The notes under the pieces were generated by a model that was not told where the DNA came from, did not search any database, and saw only the letters and a list, made by a program, of their open reading frames with translations. A stretch of 64,000 bases of DNA from Amycolatopsis alkalitolerans (GTDB lineage: Bacteria; Actinomycetota; Actinomycetes; Mycobacteriales; Pseudonocardiaceae), in contig NZ_VDFW01000005.1 in the NCBI RefSeq assembly GCF_006152065.1, positions 186,001 to 250,000 on the forward strand, in the 5' to 3' direction. Positions 16,896 to 27,679 of the stretch are shown here, piece by piece. The translations under genes and the position numbers were made by a program. The first letter of the stretch is position 1. Each line of letters begins with the position of its first letter.

Positions 16896-18641
16896 TTGGG
16901 GGACCCGTTGCTCATCCGCCTGTTGCGCACCTACCTGCTCCCGTACCGGCAGGAGCTCACGGTCGTGCTCGTACTGCAGCTGATCGGCACCGTCGCGTCG
17001 CTGTACCTGCCGAGCCTGAACGCCGACATCATCGACAACGGCGTCATCCGGGGCGACACCGGGTACATCCTGTCCACCGGCGCGTGGATGCTGACGGTCA
17101 CGCTGCTGCAGATCATCTGCTCGGTGGGCGCGGTGTTCTTCAGCTCCCGCGCCGCGATGGGCTTCGGCCGTGACGTGCGGGCCGCGATCTTCCACCAGGT
17201 CGGGCAGTTCTCCGCCCGCGAGGTGTCCACCTTCGGCGCGCCCTCGCTGATCACCCGCACCACCAACGACGTTCAGCAGGTCCAGCTGCTCGTGGTGCTG
17301 GTGTGCACGATGCTGGTCACCGCGCCGATCATGTGTTTCGCCAGTGTCGTGCTCGCGCTCAACGAGGACGTCGGGCTGTCCTGGCTGCTGCTGGTGTCCG
17401 TGCCGGTGCTGGTGCTCGCGATCGGGCTGATCGTCTCACGCATGGTGCCGCAGTTCCGCCGCATGCAGACGCTGATCGACGGGGTCAACCGCGTGCTGCG
17501 GGAGCAGCTGTCGGGTATCCGGGTCGTGCGCGCCTTCGTCCGTGAGCAGGCGGAGACGAACCGTTTCGCCGACGCGAACGCGACGCTGACCGGCACCGCG
17601 CTCCGGGTCGGCAGGCTGCAGGCGCTGATCTTCCCGACCGTCATGCTGATCCTCAACGCCTCGAGCGTCGCGGTGCTGTGGTTCGGCGCGCACCGCGTGG
17701 ACACCGGCGAGATGCAGATCGGGGCGCTGACCGCGTTCCTCAACTACCTGCTGCAGATCCTCATGTCGGTCATGATGGCGACGTTCATCTCGATCATGAT
17801 CCCGCGTGCGGCGGTCTCCGCGGAGCGCATCAACGAGGTCATCGACGCGCAGTCGTCGGTGCGGCCGCCGGTGGAGCCGGTCCGCGAGGTGGGGACGGCG
17901 GCGCAGCTCGAGTTCCGCGACGTCGAGTTCCGCTACCCGGGGGCGGCCGAAGCCGTGTTGCGCGATGTGTCGTTCCGCGCCGGGCCCGGCACCACCACGG
18001 CGATCATCGGCAGCACCGGTACGGGCAAGACGACGTTGCTGTCGCTGATCCCCCGGCTGATCGACGCGACGGCGGGCGCCGTGCTCGTCGACCGCGTCGA
18101 CGTGCGGGAACTGGAGCCGGAAGTGCTGTGGCGGCGGATCGGCCTGGTGCCGCAACGGGCGTACCTGTTCACCGGCACCGTGGCGAGCAACCTCCGCTAC
18201 GGCGATCCCGGCGCGGGCGACGACGAGCTGTGGCAGGCACTGGAAATCGCCCAGGCCGCGGACTTCGTGCGGGAGATGCCGGGCGGGCTGGAGGCGCCGA
18301 TCGCGCAGGGCGGCACGAACGTGTCCGGCGGTCAGCGGCAGCGGCTCGCGATCGCGCGGGCGCTCGTGCGCAAGCCCGAGATCTTCCTGTTCGACGACTC
18401 GTTCTCCGCGCTCGACCTGGCCACCGACGCGGCGTTGCGCACCGCGCTGCGGCCGCACACGCGGGACGCGGCGGTGCTCGTCGTCGCGCAGCGGGTCTCG
18501 ACCATCCTCGACGCCGACCAGATCCTCGTGCTCGACGGCGGGACGATCGTCGGCGCCGGCACTCACCACGAACTGCTGGACACCTGCCCGACGTACGTCG
18601 AGATCGTCCAGTCCCAGCTCACTCCGGCGGAGGCGGCATGA
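16896..18641 (+). CDS. ABC exporter half-transporter, degenerate-site subunit
   Basis: A 581-residue protein starts at TTG 16896; no Shine-Dalgarno is visible and the operator abuts it. The N-terminal six-helix type-1 exporter membrane domain is followed by an ATPase domain with Walker A GSTGTGKTT, canonical signature NVSGGQRQ and Walker B FLFDDSFSALD. The catalytic Glu after the Walker B Asp is replaced by Asp, a feature of the degenerate site of heterodimeric exporters. It pairs with the next gene, 70 nt downstream. The likely role is efflux of a drug or lipid-like compound. Confidence 0.92.
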   Translation: MGDPLLIRLLRTYLLPYRQELTVVLVLQLIGTVASLYLPSLNADIIDNGVIRGDTGYILSTGAWMLTVTLLQIICSVGAVFFSSRAAMGFGRDVRAAIFHQVGQFSAREVSTFGAPSLITRTTNDVQQVQLLVVLVCTMLVTAPIMCFASVVLALNEDVGLSWLLLVSVPVLVLAIGLIVSRMVPQFRRMQTLIDGVNRVLREQLSGIRVVRAFVREQAETNRFADANATLTGTALRVGRLQALIFPTVMLILNASSVAVLWFGAHRVDTGEMQIGALTAFLNYLLQILMSVMMATFISIMIPRAAVSAERINEVIDAQSSVRPPVEPVREVGTAAQLEFRDVEFRYPGAAEAVLRDVSFRAGPGTTTAIIGSTGTGKTTLLSLIPRLIDATAGAVLVDRVDVRELEPEVLWRRIGLVPQRAYLFTGTVASNLRYGDPGAGDDELWQALEIAQAADFVREMPGGLEAPIAQGGTNVSGGQRQRLAIARALVRKPEIFLFDDSFSALDLATDAALRTALRPHTRDAAVLVVAQRVSTILDADQILVLDGGTIVGAGTHHELLDTCPTYVEIVQSQLTPAEAA

Positions 18642-18711
18642 AGGCCGGCAGCGAAGCATCTCCGCATGCGAGCCGACCGGGTGCGGGTGTCCCGCAGATT
18701 GGAGCGGCGGC

Positions 18712-20580
18712 GTGACCACCACAGAGAACAGACCCGCACCGCGGCCGATGCCCGGGCCGATGGGCCGCGGCATGCCGGGGATGGGCATGCCACCGGCCAA
18801 GGCGAAGAGCTTCGGACCGTCGGCGAAACGGCTCGCCGGCAGGCTGCGCCCCGAGCGGCCGGCGTTCTTCGCGGTCGTCGCACTGGGGGTCACGAGTGTC
18901 GCGTTGAACGTCGCCGGGCCGCGGCTGCTCGGCCAGGCCACCGACGTGATCTTCCAGGGCGTGCTGGAGCGTCTGCGGCACGTGCCCGGCGGCGGGATCG
19001 ACTTCGCCGCGCTGGCCACGAAGCTGGGCTGGGTGCTGGCGCTGTACCTCGCGGCCTCGGTGTTCGCGCTCCTGCAGGGGCGGCTGCTCAACCACGTCGT
19101 GCAGCGGGTGGTGTTCGGGCTGCGCGAAGAGGTCGAGGCGAAGCTGCACCGGCTTCCGTTGCGGTACTTCGACGGCCAGCCGCGCGGTGAGCTGCTTTCC
19201 CGCGTCACCAACGACATCGACAACATCTCGCAGACCCTGCAGCAGACGCTGAGCCAGCTGCTGACCTCGCTGCTGACCGTGGTCGGCGTCGTGGTCATGA
19301 TGTTCACCATCTCGCCGCTGCTGGCGGTGATCGCGCTCGCGGTCATCCCGGTGTCGATCGTGATCACCGGTCAGATCGGCAAGCGGGCGCAGAAGCTGTT
19401 CGTCGCGCAGTGGAAGAACACCGGCAAGCTCAACGCGCATATCGAGGAGTCGTTCACCGGGCACCAGCTGGTGAAGGTCTTCGGGCGGCAGAAGGAGTCG
19501 GAAGAGGAGTTCCGGCTCCGCAACGACGAGCTGTTCGAGGCGGCACGCGGGGCGCAGTTCGCGTCCGGGCTGATCATGCCGTCGATGATGTTCCTGTCGA
19601 ACCTGAGCTACGTCGTGATCGCGGTGGTCGGCGGGCTGCGGATCACGTCGGGCGGGATGACCCTCGGTGAGGTGCAGGCGTTCATCCAGTACTCGCGGCA
19701 GTTCACGCAGCCGCTGACGCAGATCGCCTCGATGGCGAACCTCATGCAGTCGGGGGTCGCGTCCGCGGAGCGCGTGTTCGAGCTGCTGGACGCCGAGGAG
19801 CAGGAGCCCGACGCGGTGGACGCCGTGGCGTTGCCCGCCGAGCGGAGCGGGCGGGTCGAGTTCGCCGACGTGAGCTTCTCCTACCGGCAGGACCAGCCGC
19901 TCATCGAGCACCTGTCGCTGGTCGCCGAACCGGGGCAGACGGTAGCGATCGTGGGGCCGACCGGAGCCGGGAAGACCACGCTGGTCAACCTGATCATGCG
20001 ATTCTACGAGCTGGACGCGGGGCGGATCACGCTCGACGGGGTCGACATCACTTCGCTGCGGCGGGAAGATCTGCGGTCGCAGATCGGGATGGTGCTGCAG
20101 GACACGTGGCTGTTCGGCGGGACGATCCGGGACAACATCGCCTACGGCAAACCGGACGCGACGGAGGAGGAGATCGTCGCGGCCGCCAAGGCGACGTTCG
20201 TCGACCGGTTCGTGCGGACGCTGCCCGACGGGTACGACACGGTGATCGACGAGGACGGTACGAACGTCAGCGCGGGGGAGAAGCAGCTGCTGACGATCGC
20301 GCGGGCGTTCCTGGCCTCGCCTTCGCTGCTGATTCTCGACGAGGCCACGAGTTCGGTGGACACGCGGACGGAAGCGCTGGTGCAGAAGGCGATGGCGGCG
20401 CTGCGTTCCTCGCGGACGAGCTTCGTGATCGCGCACCGGCTCTCGACGATCCGGGACGCGGACCTGATCCTGGTGATGGAATCGGGCCAGATCGTGGAAC
20501 AGGGCACGCACGACGAACTGCTGGACGCGAAGGGCGCCTACTACCGCCTCTACTCCGCCCAGTTCGCCGCCACAACCTGA
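18712..20580 (+). CDS. ABC exporter half-transporter, partner subunit
   Basis: A 622-residue protein starts at GTG 18712 behind GGAGCGGCGG. It has a Pro/Met/Gly-rich N-terminal extension of about 35 residues, a six-helix membrane domain and an ATPase domain with Walker A GPTGAGKTT and intact Walker B plus Glu (LLILDEATSSVD). Its signature loop reads NVSAGEKQ instead of LSGGQ. The altered signature would face the Asp-substituted Walker B of the partner, giving one weak and one active ATP site. It is co-transcribed with the preceding gene under the TetR regulator. Confidence 0.92.
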   Translation: MTTTENRPAPRPMPGPMGRGMPGMGMPPAKAKSFGPSAKRLAGRLRPERPAFFAVVALGVTSVALNVAGPRLLGQATDVIFQGVLERLRHVPGGGIDFAALATKLGWVLALYLAASVFALLQGRLLNHVVQRVVFGLREEVEAKLHRLPLRYFDGQPRGELLSRVTNDIDNISQTLQQTLSQLLTSLLTVVGVVVMMFTISPLLAVIALAVIPVSIVITGQIGKRAQKLFVAQWKNTGKLNAHIEESFTGHQLVKVFGRQKESEEEFRLRNDELFEAARGAQFASGLIMPSMMFLSNLSYVVIAVVGGLRITSGGMTLGEVQAFIQYSRQFTQPLTQIASMANLMQSGVASAERVFELLDAEEQEPDAVDAVALPAERSGRVEFADVSFSYRQDQPLIEHLSLVAEPGQTVAIVGPTGAGKTTLVNLIMRFYELDAGRITLDGVDITSLRREDLRSQIGMVLQDTWLFGGTIRDNIAYGKPDATEEEIVAAAKATFVDRFVRTLPDGYDTVIDEDGTNVSAGEKQLLTIARAFLASPSLLILDEATSSVDTRTEALVQKAMAALRSSRTSFVIAHRLSTIRDADLILVMESGQIVEQGTHDELLDAKGAYYRLYSAQFAATT

Positions 20581-20599
20581 CCCCGGCCCCGCCCCGCCC

Positions 20600-20704
20600 G
20601 AGATCGACGTTCAGGGCGGTGAGTTGGACGTTGGGGGCGCCGAGTTGGACGTTGGGGGCGCCGAGTTGGACGTTCGGGACGGTGAGTTCGACGTTCGGCA
20701 AGAC
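20600..20704. repeat. Five tandem 21-bp intergenic units
   Basis: Five head-to-tail 21-bp units start at 20600, 20621, 20642, 20663 and 20684. They share GAG(T/A)T(G/C)GACGTT; the second and third are identical, ending GGGGGCGCC. They sit in the 337-bp gap between the convergent ABC exporter and geosmin synthase genes. The period is a multiple of three, so antisense frames stay open and spell a QLGAPNV repeat, but no start, ribosome site or codon evidence supports a gene. The remaining 20705-20917 shows nothing further. Confidence 0.8.
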
Positions 20705-20917
20705 GCGTTTGCCGCGGCTCCTCGTGCTGGCCGCCGAGGGGCCTGGCTGCTCGTCGCCGCCTGGTCCCCACCCGACGGTCTGTGAGGTGCCGGGCGGGGT
20801 CGAGGCGTAGAACCGGCTCGCGCTTCCGTCGCGACGGAAGCGCAAGTGCTATTCCGAGACGCCGATCTGCACGGGACACCAGGCGCGGGACCGTGGCAGC
20901 CTCGCCAGTTCCGCCGG

Positions 20918-23083
<2,166 letters not shown>

Positions 23084-23183
23084 TCACGGTCGCAGCCGGG
23101 ACCCGCTCGTGGCAACGGCCAACCGAGCGGAATCCGTCCCGGGAGGATGAACACCGCCACCACGCACGGTAGGCCCGCCATCG

Positions 23184-23630
23184 CTACCGGCCCGTCCGCC
23201 GGGCGACGATTCCCGCGCCGAGAAGCAGTACCAGAGTCGCCACGGCCCATCGGCGCTTCATCGCGGTCGGACTCGTGCTCCCGGAGGTCTGGTGGTCCGA
23301 CGCGCTCGTCGAGGTCGCCGGTCGTGAACGGTGTCCGGGAGTGGGAGTGGGAGTGGAAGTGGGAGTGAGGGCCGGTGGTGGGACAGGGATCGGCGCCGGC
23401 GCGGGGAGCACGGCCGGCGCCGGCGGAGGTGGAGGTGGGCTGGAGGTGCTCGGTGATTTGGGCGTTGGGAGAGAAGTGATACTGGGCGGAGTGCTCGGCG
23501 GCGCCGTCGTGGTCGTGGTGGTGGCGGTGGTGGTGGGCGTCGCGGACGCCGTGGTCGACGGTACCGGCGAGGGGCACGGGCAAACGCAGCAACAGCACCA
23601 GACGCACACGCAGAGGTAACCGGGGAACAT
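23184..23630 (-). CDS. Cys-rich N-terminus, Thr/Pro-rich protein with C-terminal membrane helix
   Basis: A 148-residue protein whose ATG (23630) overlaps the TGA of the upstream DUF4239 gene as TGATG, implying translational coupling. Residues 2-22 are hydrophobic and hold eight Cys, including four in a row. About 95 residues of Thr, Pro and Ser follow, then a Lys-Arg pair and a 15-residue hydrophobic helix ending in a positively charged tail (ARRTGR). It looks like a surface-exposed stalk with a C-terminal anchor but has no LPXTG motif. I do not recognise the family. The low-complexity stretch makes annotation programs likely to miss it. Confidence 0.55.
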   Translation of the reverse strand: MFPGYLCVCVWCCCCVCPCPSPVPSTTASATPTTTATTTTTTAPPSTPPSITSLPTPKSPSTSSPPPPPPAPAVLPAPAPIPVPPPALTPTSTPTPTPGHRSRPATSTSASDHQTSGSTSPTAMKRRWAVATLVLLLGAGIVARRTGR

Positions 23631-24397
23631 CAGGCCAGCCGCGCGGTGACGTGCTCGAACGCGTCCGGGCCCACCTTCGCGCCGCCGGCGAACGGGTTCT
23701 GCAACTGGTAGATCGCGAACAGCAGCAAGGTCGTGGTCGCCGCGAGCGCGGACACGATGATGATGTGGGTGACCTGTTTCGTGCCGCCGAAGAGGTTCGG
23801 CAGGAGTACGAAGATCACGCTCCCGGCTATCAGCACGAACCACACCACGAGCCCGATGTTGTTGTCCCGTACCGCATCCAGCCGCGCTTGTCGCTGCCGG
23901 TAGAGATCTGTCAGCCGGTGCGCGGCTTCGGTCTTCTGATCGGTCAGCCAGTCGTTGTCGGGCGGGATCTCCGTTTCCTCGATCGTCTTCCGCATTCGGG
24001 CGAGTTCGGTCCACCCCTGATCCGGCACCGGTGCTCCTTCCCGCAGGCGCGGCCATTCGGCGCCCGCCACCGTCTCCGCGTATTCCCTGGCCAGCCGCGG
24101 TATCTCGGTATGCGCGGGCTCGGGCAGCGCGTGCGCGGCCCAGGTGATGTCCACGAGCCCCTGTGCTTCCCGGTCGGCCTCCGTGCGCACGGAACCGGCG
24201 GCGTCGAACAGGGAGATCAGTGCAAACGCGACAATGACGGCGTGCAGGCCGCCGACGATCGTGAACGCCTGCCCCGCCGCGTCGTTGTTGGCCCGCCGGC
24301 CTTCGTCGAGGCCGTAGCGGCGGACAAGATATCCGATGATCACGCCGCCGGTGACCGATGCGGCGACCCACAGCGTACCGGTCAGGTAAATACTCAT
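23630..24397 (-). CDS. DUF4239 family membrane protein
   Basis: A 255-residue protein starts at ATG 24397. Two hydrophobic segments lie near the N-terminus (LWVAASVTGGVIIGYLV; AFTIVGGLHAVIVAFALISLF) and two near the C-terminus (VVWFVLIAGSVIFVLLPNLF; HIIIVSALAATTTLLLFAIY). A soluble helical middle rich in charged residues separates them. This is the DUF4239 (bestrophin-like) pattern. The function is unknown. It is translationally coupled to the Cys/Thr/Pro-rich protein and divergent from the encapsulin operon. Confidence 0.75.
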   Translation of the reverse strand: MSIYLTGTLWVAASVTGGVIIGYLVRRYGLDEGRRANNDAAGQAFTIVGGLHAVIVAFALISLFDAAGSVRTEADREAQGLVDITWAAHALPEPAHTEIPRLAREYAETVAGAEWPRLREGAPVPDQGWTELARMRKTIEETEIPPDNDWLTDQKTEAAHRLTDLYRQRQARLDAVRDNNIGLVVWFVLIAGSVIFVLLPNLFGGTKQVTHIIIVSALAATTTLLLFAIYQLQNPFAGGAKVGPDAFEHVTARLA

Positions 24398-24878
24398 ATC
24401 GTTCCTTTTCCGGCGTGAATACTCACACGCTAGTCGCGGGCATTTCGAGCGGCAAGATCGTGCGCGGTGGTTCATTCGGACAGCAGACGCCGAGGGTTCG
24501 TCATTGCTCCACTCGTGCGGCGCGCTCACAGGACGTCATCGGGGCGAACGTCGATCAAGAAGCCGTCGGCGCCGAATTGAACAGGGTCCGTTCGGAGCAG
24601 TACCGGGCGGGATTCCCGGAACAGCGTGACGTCCCGTCATCCCGTCGTGCCACCGTTCACCGGCGGGTGGGTGCGGAAAATCCGCGGAACTCTACTCTGG
24701 GTCTCCCGGCCGCGCGGTTAACCGGATTAACTAATTCGCGATTCGGCCGGGTGGGCCGGATAGGTGACTGTACGCCCCCCGGGCTCCGGTGCTAACGTCG
24801 AATTCGCCGCCCGAGTCGGGTCCTCCCGATATTCTCTCCTGCCATATTTTCCTAAAACCATGATTGGTGGTCTGTGCC
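24398..24878. other. Divergent intergenic region before the encapsulin operon
   Basis: This 481-bp stretch has no credible gene. It is noticeably less GC-rich toward the encapsulin start (ATATTCTCTCC, ATATTTTCCTAAAACC at 24830-24860). It contains the inverted repeat GTTAA-CCGGA-TTAAC at 24717-24731, a possible operator. It presumably holds promoters for both the DUF4239 unit and the shell operon. Confidence 0.5.
24717..24731. promoter_or_regulatory. Inverted repeat GTTAA-N5-TTAAC upstream of encapsulin genes
   Basis: GTTAACCGGATTAAC has perfect 5-bp arms and lies about 150 bp before the first shell gene in AT-richer sequence. A regulator site is plausible. No cognate regulator gene is adjacent. 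Confidence 0.35.
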
Positions 24879-26294
24879 GTGACTGTGACCGAATCCGCCG
24901 AATCGAGCGCCGAGGCTGCGCAGCCGCAAAGCCTGAGCACCGCGGCGGCGCGGAACCTGGCGACCACGACGAAATCCGTCCCGCAGATGCAGGGCATCAC
25001 CTCGCGCTGGCTGCTGCGCGTGCTGCCCTGGGTCCAGGCGGCCGGCGGCACGTACCGGGTGAACCGCCGCCTCACCTACACCGTCGGCGATGGCCGGGTG
25101 ACGTTCGTGAGCACCGGCGGCGACGTTCGCGTCATTCCCGCCGAACTGGGCGAACTTCCGTTGCTGCGGGGCTTTTCCGACGAGGCCGTGCTGGCCGCGC
25201 TGGCCGATCGGTTCGAGCAGCGCAGCTACGAGCCGGGCGACACGATCGTCGAGTTCGGACACTCCTCGGACCAGGCCTTCCTCATCGCACACGGCAAGGT
25301 GAGCCAGATCGGCCCTGGCAAGTACGGCGACCAGACCACGCTCGGGGTGCTGGCCAACGGCGACCACTTCGGTGACGAAACGCTCGCGGACCCGCAGAGT
25401 ATCTGGGAGTACACGGTGCAGGCCGTCACCCCGGCCACCGTGCTCGTCCTGCCGCAGCGGGCGTTCGACGAGGTCTACGAGCAGTCCGAGTCGTTACGGG
25501 CACACGTGTCGGACTTTCAGGCGAACCTGCTGGCGCCGCGCAACGACCACGGCGAGGCGAATATCCACCTGTCCGCCGGTCACGCCGGCGAGCCGGATCT
25601 GCCCAGCACGTTCGTCGACTATGAGCTGGCGCCTCGGGAGTACGAGCTGAGTGTGGCGCAGACCGTGTTGCGGGTGCACACGCGGGTCGCGGATCTGTAC
25701 AACCAGCCGATGAACCAGGTGGAGCAGCAGCTCCGGCTGACCATCGAGGCGTTGCGCGAACGCCAGGAAAGCGAGTTGGTCAACAATCCCGGATTCGGCC
25801 TGCTGCACAACGCGGACGTGGCTCAGCGTATCCACACCCGCAGCGGACCGCCCACCCCGGACGATCTGGACGAGTTGCTGTCCGCGGTGTGGAAGGAGCC
25901 GACGGTGTTCCTCGCGCATCCCCGCGCGATCGCCGCGTTCGGCAGCGAATGCAGCGCACGCGGGGTGTATCCCACGCCGCTGGACTACCTGGGCCATCAG
26001 GTGCCGTCGTGGCGTGGCGTCCCGATCCTGCCGTGCAACAAGATCGGCGTCAGCGAGACCCGCACCACCTCGATCATGCTGCTGCGGGCCGGTGAACAGA
26101 ACCAGGGCGTGGTCGGCCTGCATCAGACCGGGCTCCCGGACGAGTACCAGCCGGGGCTGTCCGTGCGGTTCATGGGCATCGACGACAAGGCGATCATGTC
26201 CTACCTCGTGTCCGCCTACTATTCGGCGGCGGTGCTCGTGCCGGACGCGCTGGCGATCCTGGAGAACGTCGAGCTCGGCAGGGAAAGCTCGTGA
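24879..26294 (+). CDS. Family 2B encapsulin shell protein with cNMP-binding domain (EshA-like), copy 1
   Basis: The GTG at 24879 is chosen because the second copy starts with the same MTVT sequence. The 471-residue protein has an N-arm ([34 protein letters not shown]) typical of family 2 encapsulins. A cyclic-nucleotide-binding-like domain follows at about residues 85-205 ([18 protein letters not shown], with no Arg in the phosphate-binding loop, so ligand binding is uncertain). The rest is an HK97-fold shell domain ([62 protein letters not shown]). Such proteins self-assemble into protein nanocompartments. They are often misannotated as Crp/Fnr regulators, but no DNA-binding domain is present. 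Confidence 0.88.
   Translation: MTVTESAESSAEAAQPQSLSTAAARNLATTTKSVPQMQGITSRWLLRVLPWVQAAGGTYRVNRRLTYTVGDGRVTFVSTGGDVRVIPAELGELPLLRGFSDEAVLAALADRFEQRSYEPGDTIVEFGHSSDQAFLIAHGKVSQIGPGKYGDQTTLGVLANGDHFGDETLADPQSIWEYTVQAVTPATVLVLPQRAFDEVYEQSESLRAHVSDFQANLLAPRNDHGEANIHLSAGHAGEPDLPSTFVDYELAPREYELSVAQTVLRVHTRVADLYNQPMNQVEQQLRLTIEALRERQESELVNNPGFGLLHNADVAQRIHTRSGPPTPDDLDELLSAVWKEPTVFLAHPRAIAAFGSECSARGVYPTPLDYLGHQVPSWRGVPILPCNKIGVSETRTTSIMLLRAGEQNQGVVGLHQTGLPDEYQPGLSVRFMGIDDKAIMSYLVSAYYSAAVLVPDALAILENVELGRESS
25617..25774 (+). repeat. Near-identical tract shared by the two shell genes (copy 1)
   Basis: This 158-nt segment inside the first shell gene matches 27005-27162 in the second gene at all but three positions (two in adjacent codons of VHT, one in an Ala codon), including rare synonymous choices. 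Flanking sequence of the two genes is far more divergent. This pattern suggests recent gene conversion or strong nucleotide-level constraint. Confidence 0.85.
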
Positions 26295-27679
26295 CCGTGA
26301 CGGACGACGCGCCGCTGAGCCTCGGCACCGCGGCGGCGCGCACGATCGCGACCACCACGAAGTCGGTGCCGCAGAGCCGCGGCATCACTTCGCGGTGGCT
26401 GCTGCGCCTGCTGCCGTGGGTGGAGACCACCGCGGGCACGTACCGGGTGAACCGGCGGCTCACGCATGAAGCCGGTGCCGGGCGGGCGGCGTTCGACGTC
26501 ATGGGCGACGAAGTGCGGGTGGTCCCGGAGAGTCTCGCCGAGCTCGCGGTGTTCCGCGGTCTCCGCGACGACGATGTGCTCGCCGCGATCGCGGATTTGC
26601 TGGTGCGCCGGGACTATCAGGCCGGTGAGGTGATCGCCGAAGCCGGTGCGCCCGCCGGGGAGGGCGTGCTCGTCGTGCACGGCAAGGTGCGCCGGTCCGT
26701 GACCGGCCGCTACGGCGAGCCGTCCACGCTCGGCGTACTCGCGGACGGCGACTACTCGGGGCAGCAGGTGCTCGCCGAAACCCCTCAGCCGTGGGGATAT
26801 TCACTCGAAGCGCTCACCCCGGTCACGCTGCTCGCGCTCCGCCGGGACGATTTCCATGGGTTGCTGGGCCGGTCCGATGCCCTGCGGGCCCATGTCGAGC
26901 GGTTGCGAACCGCGCACGGGCTCGCTCGGAACTCCCGTGGCGAAGCGGATATCGCGCTGGCGTCCGGACATTCCGGCGAGCCGCCGGTACCAAGGACCTT
27001 TGTGGACTATGAGCTGGCGCCTCGGGAGTACGAGCTGAGTGTGGCGCAGACCGTGTTGCGGGTACATACGCGGGTCGCGGATCTGTACAACCAGCCGATG
27101 AACCAGGTGGAGCAGCAGCTCCGGCTGACCATCGAGGCCTTGCGCGAACGCCAGGAAAGCGATCTCGTCAACAATCCCGGCTACGGGCTGCTGCACAACG
27201 CCGACCACCACCAGCGCATCCAGACCCGCGACGGGCCGCCCGCCCCGGACGACCTGGACGAGCTGCTGTCCCGGCGGCGGAAGACCGAGTTCTTCCTCGC
27301 ACACCCTCGGGCGATCGCGGCGTTCGGCCGCGAATGCACCCGGCGCGGCCTGGCTCCGCAGAGTGTGGACGTCGAAGGAAAGCCCTTTCTCGCGTGGCGG
27401 GGAACGCCTATCCTGCCGTGCGACAAGATCCCGGTGTCGGCCACGAACACCACGTCCATCATGGCGATGCGCACCGGCGAACGCAGCCAGGGCGTGATCG
27501 GGCTGCGGCAGAGCGGGATCCCGCACGAGGTCGAACCGGGCCTCAACGCGAGGTTCATGGGTATCACGGAAAAGGGCATGCTGTCCTATTTGGTCAGTGT
27601 GTACTACTCGGCGGCCGTGCTGGTGCCGGACGCGCTGGGGGTACTGGAGAACGTGGAGCTCGGGCGATGGCGGACCTGA
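26291..27679 (+). CDS. Family 2B encapsulin shell protein with cNMP-binding domain (EshA-like), copy 2
   Basis: The GTG at 26291 overlaps the stop of copy 1 by 4 nt (GTGA), so the two are translationally coupled. The 462-residue protein has the same layout: N-arm [33 protein letters not shown], a cNMP-like domain ([20 protein letters not shown], further degenerated at the phosphate loop) and the HK97 shell domain ([45 protein letters not shown]). It differs from copy 1 throughout except for one tract. A mixed two-component shell or two separate shells are both possible. Its 3' end overlaps the prenyl synthase gene by 13 nt. Confidence 0.88.
   Translation: MTVTDDAPLSLGTAAARTIATTTKSVPQSRGITSRWLLRLLPWVETTAGTYRVNRRLTHEAGAGRAAFDVMGDEVRVVPESLAELAVFRGLRDDDVLAAIADLLVRRDYQAGEVIAEAGAPAGEGVLVVHGKVRRSVTGRYGEPSTLGVLADGDYSGQQVLAETPQPWGYSLEALTPVTLLALRRDDFHGLLGRSDALRAHVERLRTAHGLARNSRGEADIALASGHSGEPPVPRTFVDYELAPREYELSVAQTVLRVHTRVADLYNQPMNQVEQQLRLTIEALRERQESDLVNNPGYGLLHNADHHQRIQTRDGPPAPDDLDELLSRRRKTEFFLAHPRAIAAFGRECTRRGLAPQSVDVEGKPFLAWRGTPILPCDKIPVSATNTTSIMAMRTGERSQGVIGLRQSGIPHEVEPGLNARFMGITEKGMLSYLVSVYYSAAVLVPDALGVLENVELGRWRT
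27005..27162 (+). repeat. Near-identical tract shared by the two shell genes (copy 2)
   Basis: Partner of 25617-25774, offset by 1388 bp, with three mismatches in 158 nt. It encodes the shell-domain segment from [15 protein letters not shown] through EALRERQES in both proteins. Confidence 0.85.

Noticed and set aside
20600-20704. CRISPR-like array
   Set aside because: The 21-bp units are contiguous with no unique spacers, and there are no cas genes nearby.
23184-23630. Sortase-anchored cell-wall protein
   Set aside because: There is a C-terminal hydrophobic helix and basic tail, but no LPXTG-type motif before it.
24398-24878. Short open frames in the 481-bp divergent gap
   Set aside because: None has a ribosome site, recognisable protein pattern or coupling to a neighbour; the region is better read as promoter DNA.
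24879-27679. Two Crp/Fnr-type cyclic-nucleotide regulators
   Set aside because: A cNMP-like domain is present, but there is no DNA-binding helix-turn-helix, and the C-terminal halves carry the encapsulin/EshA shell pattern. The regulator label would be a common misannotation.
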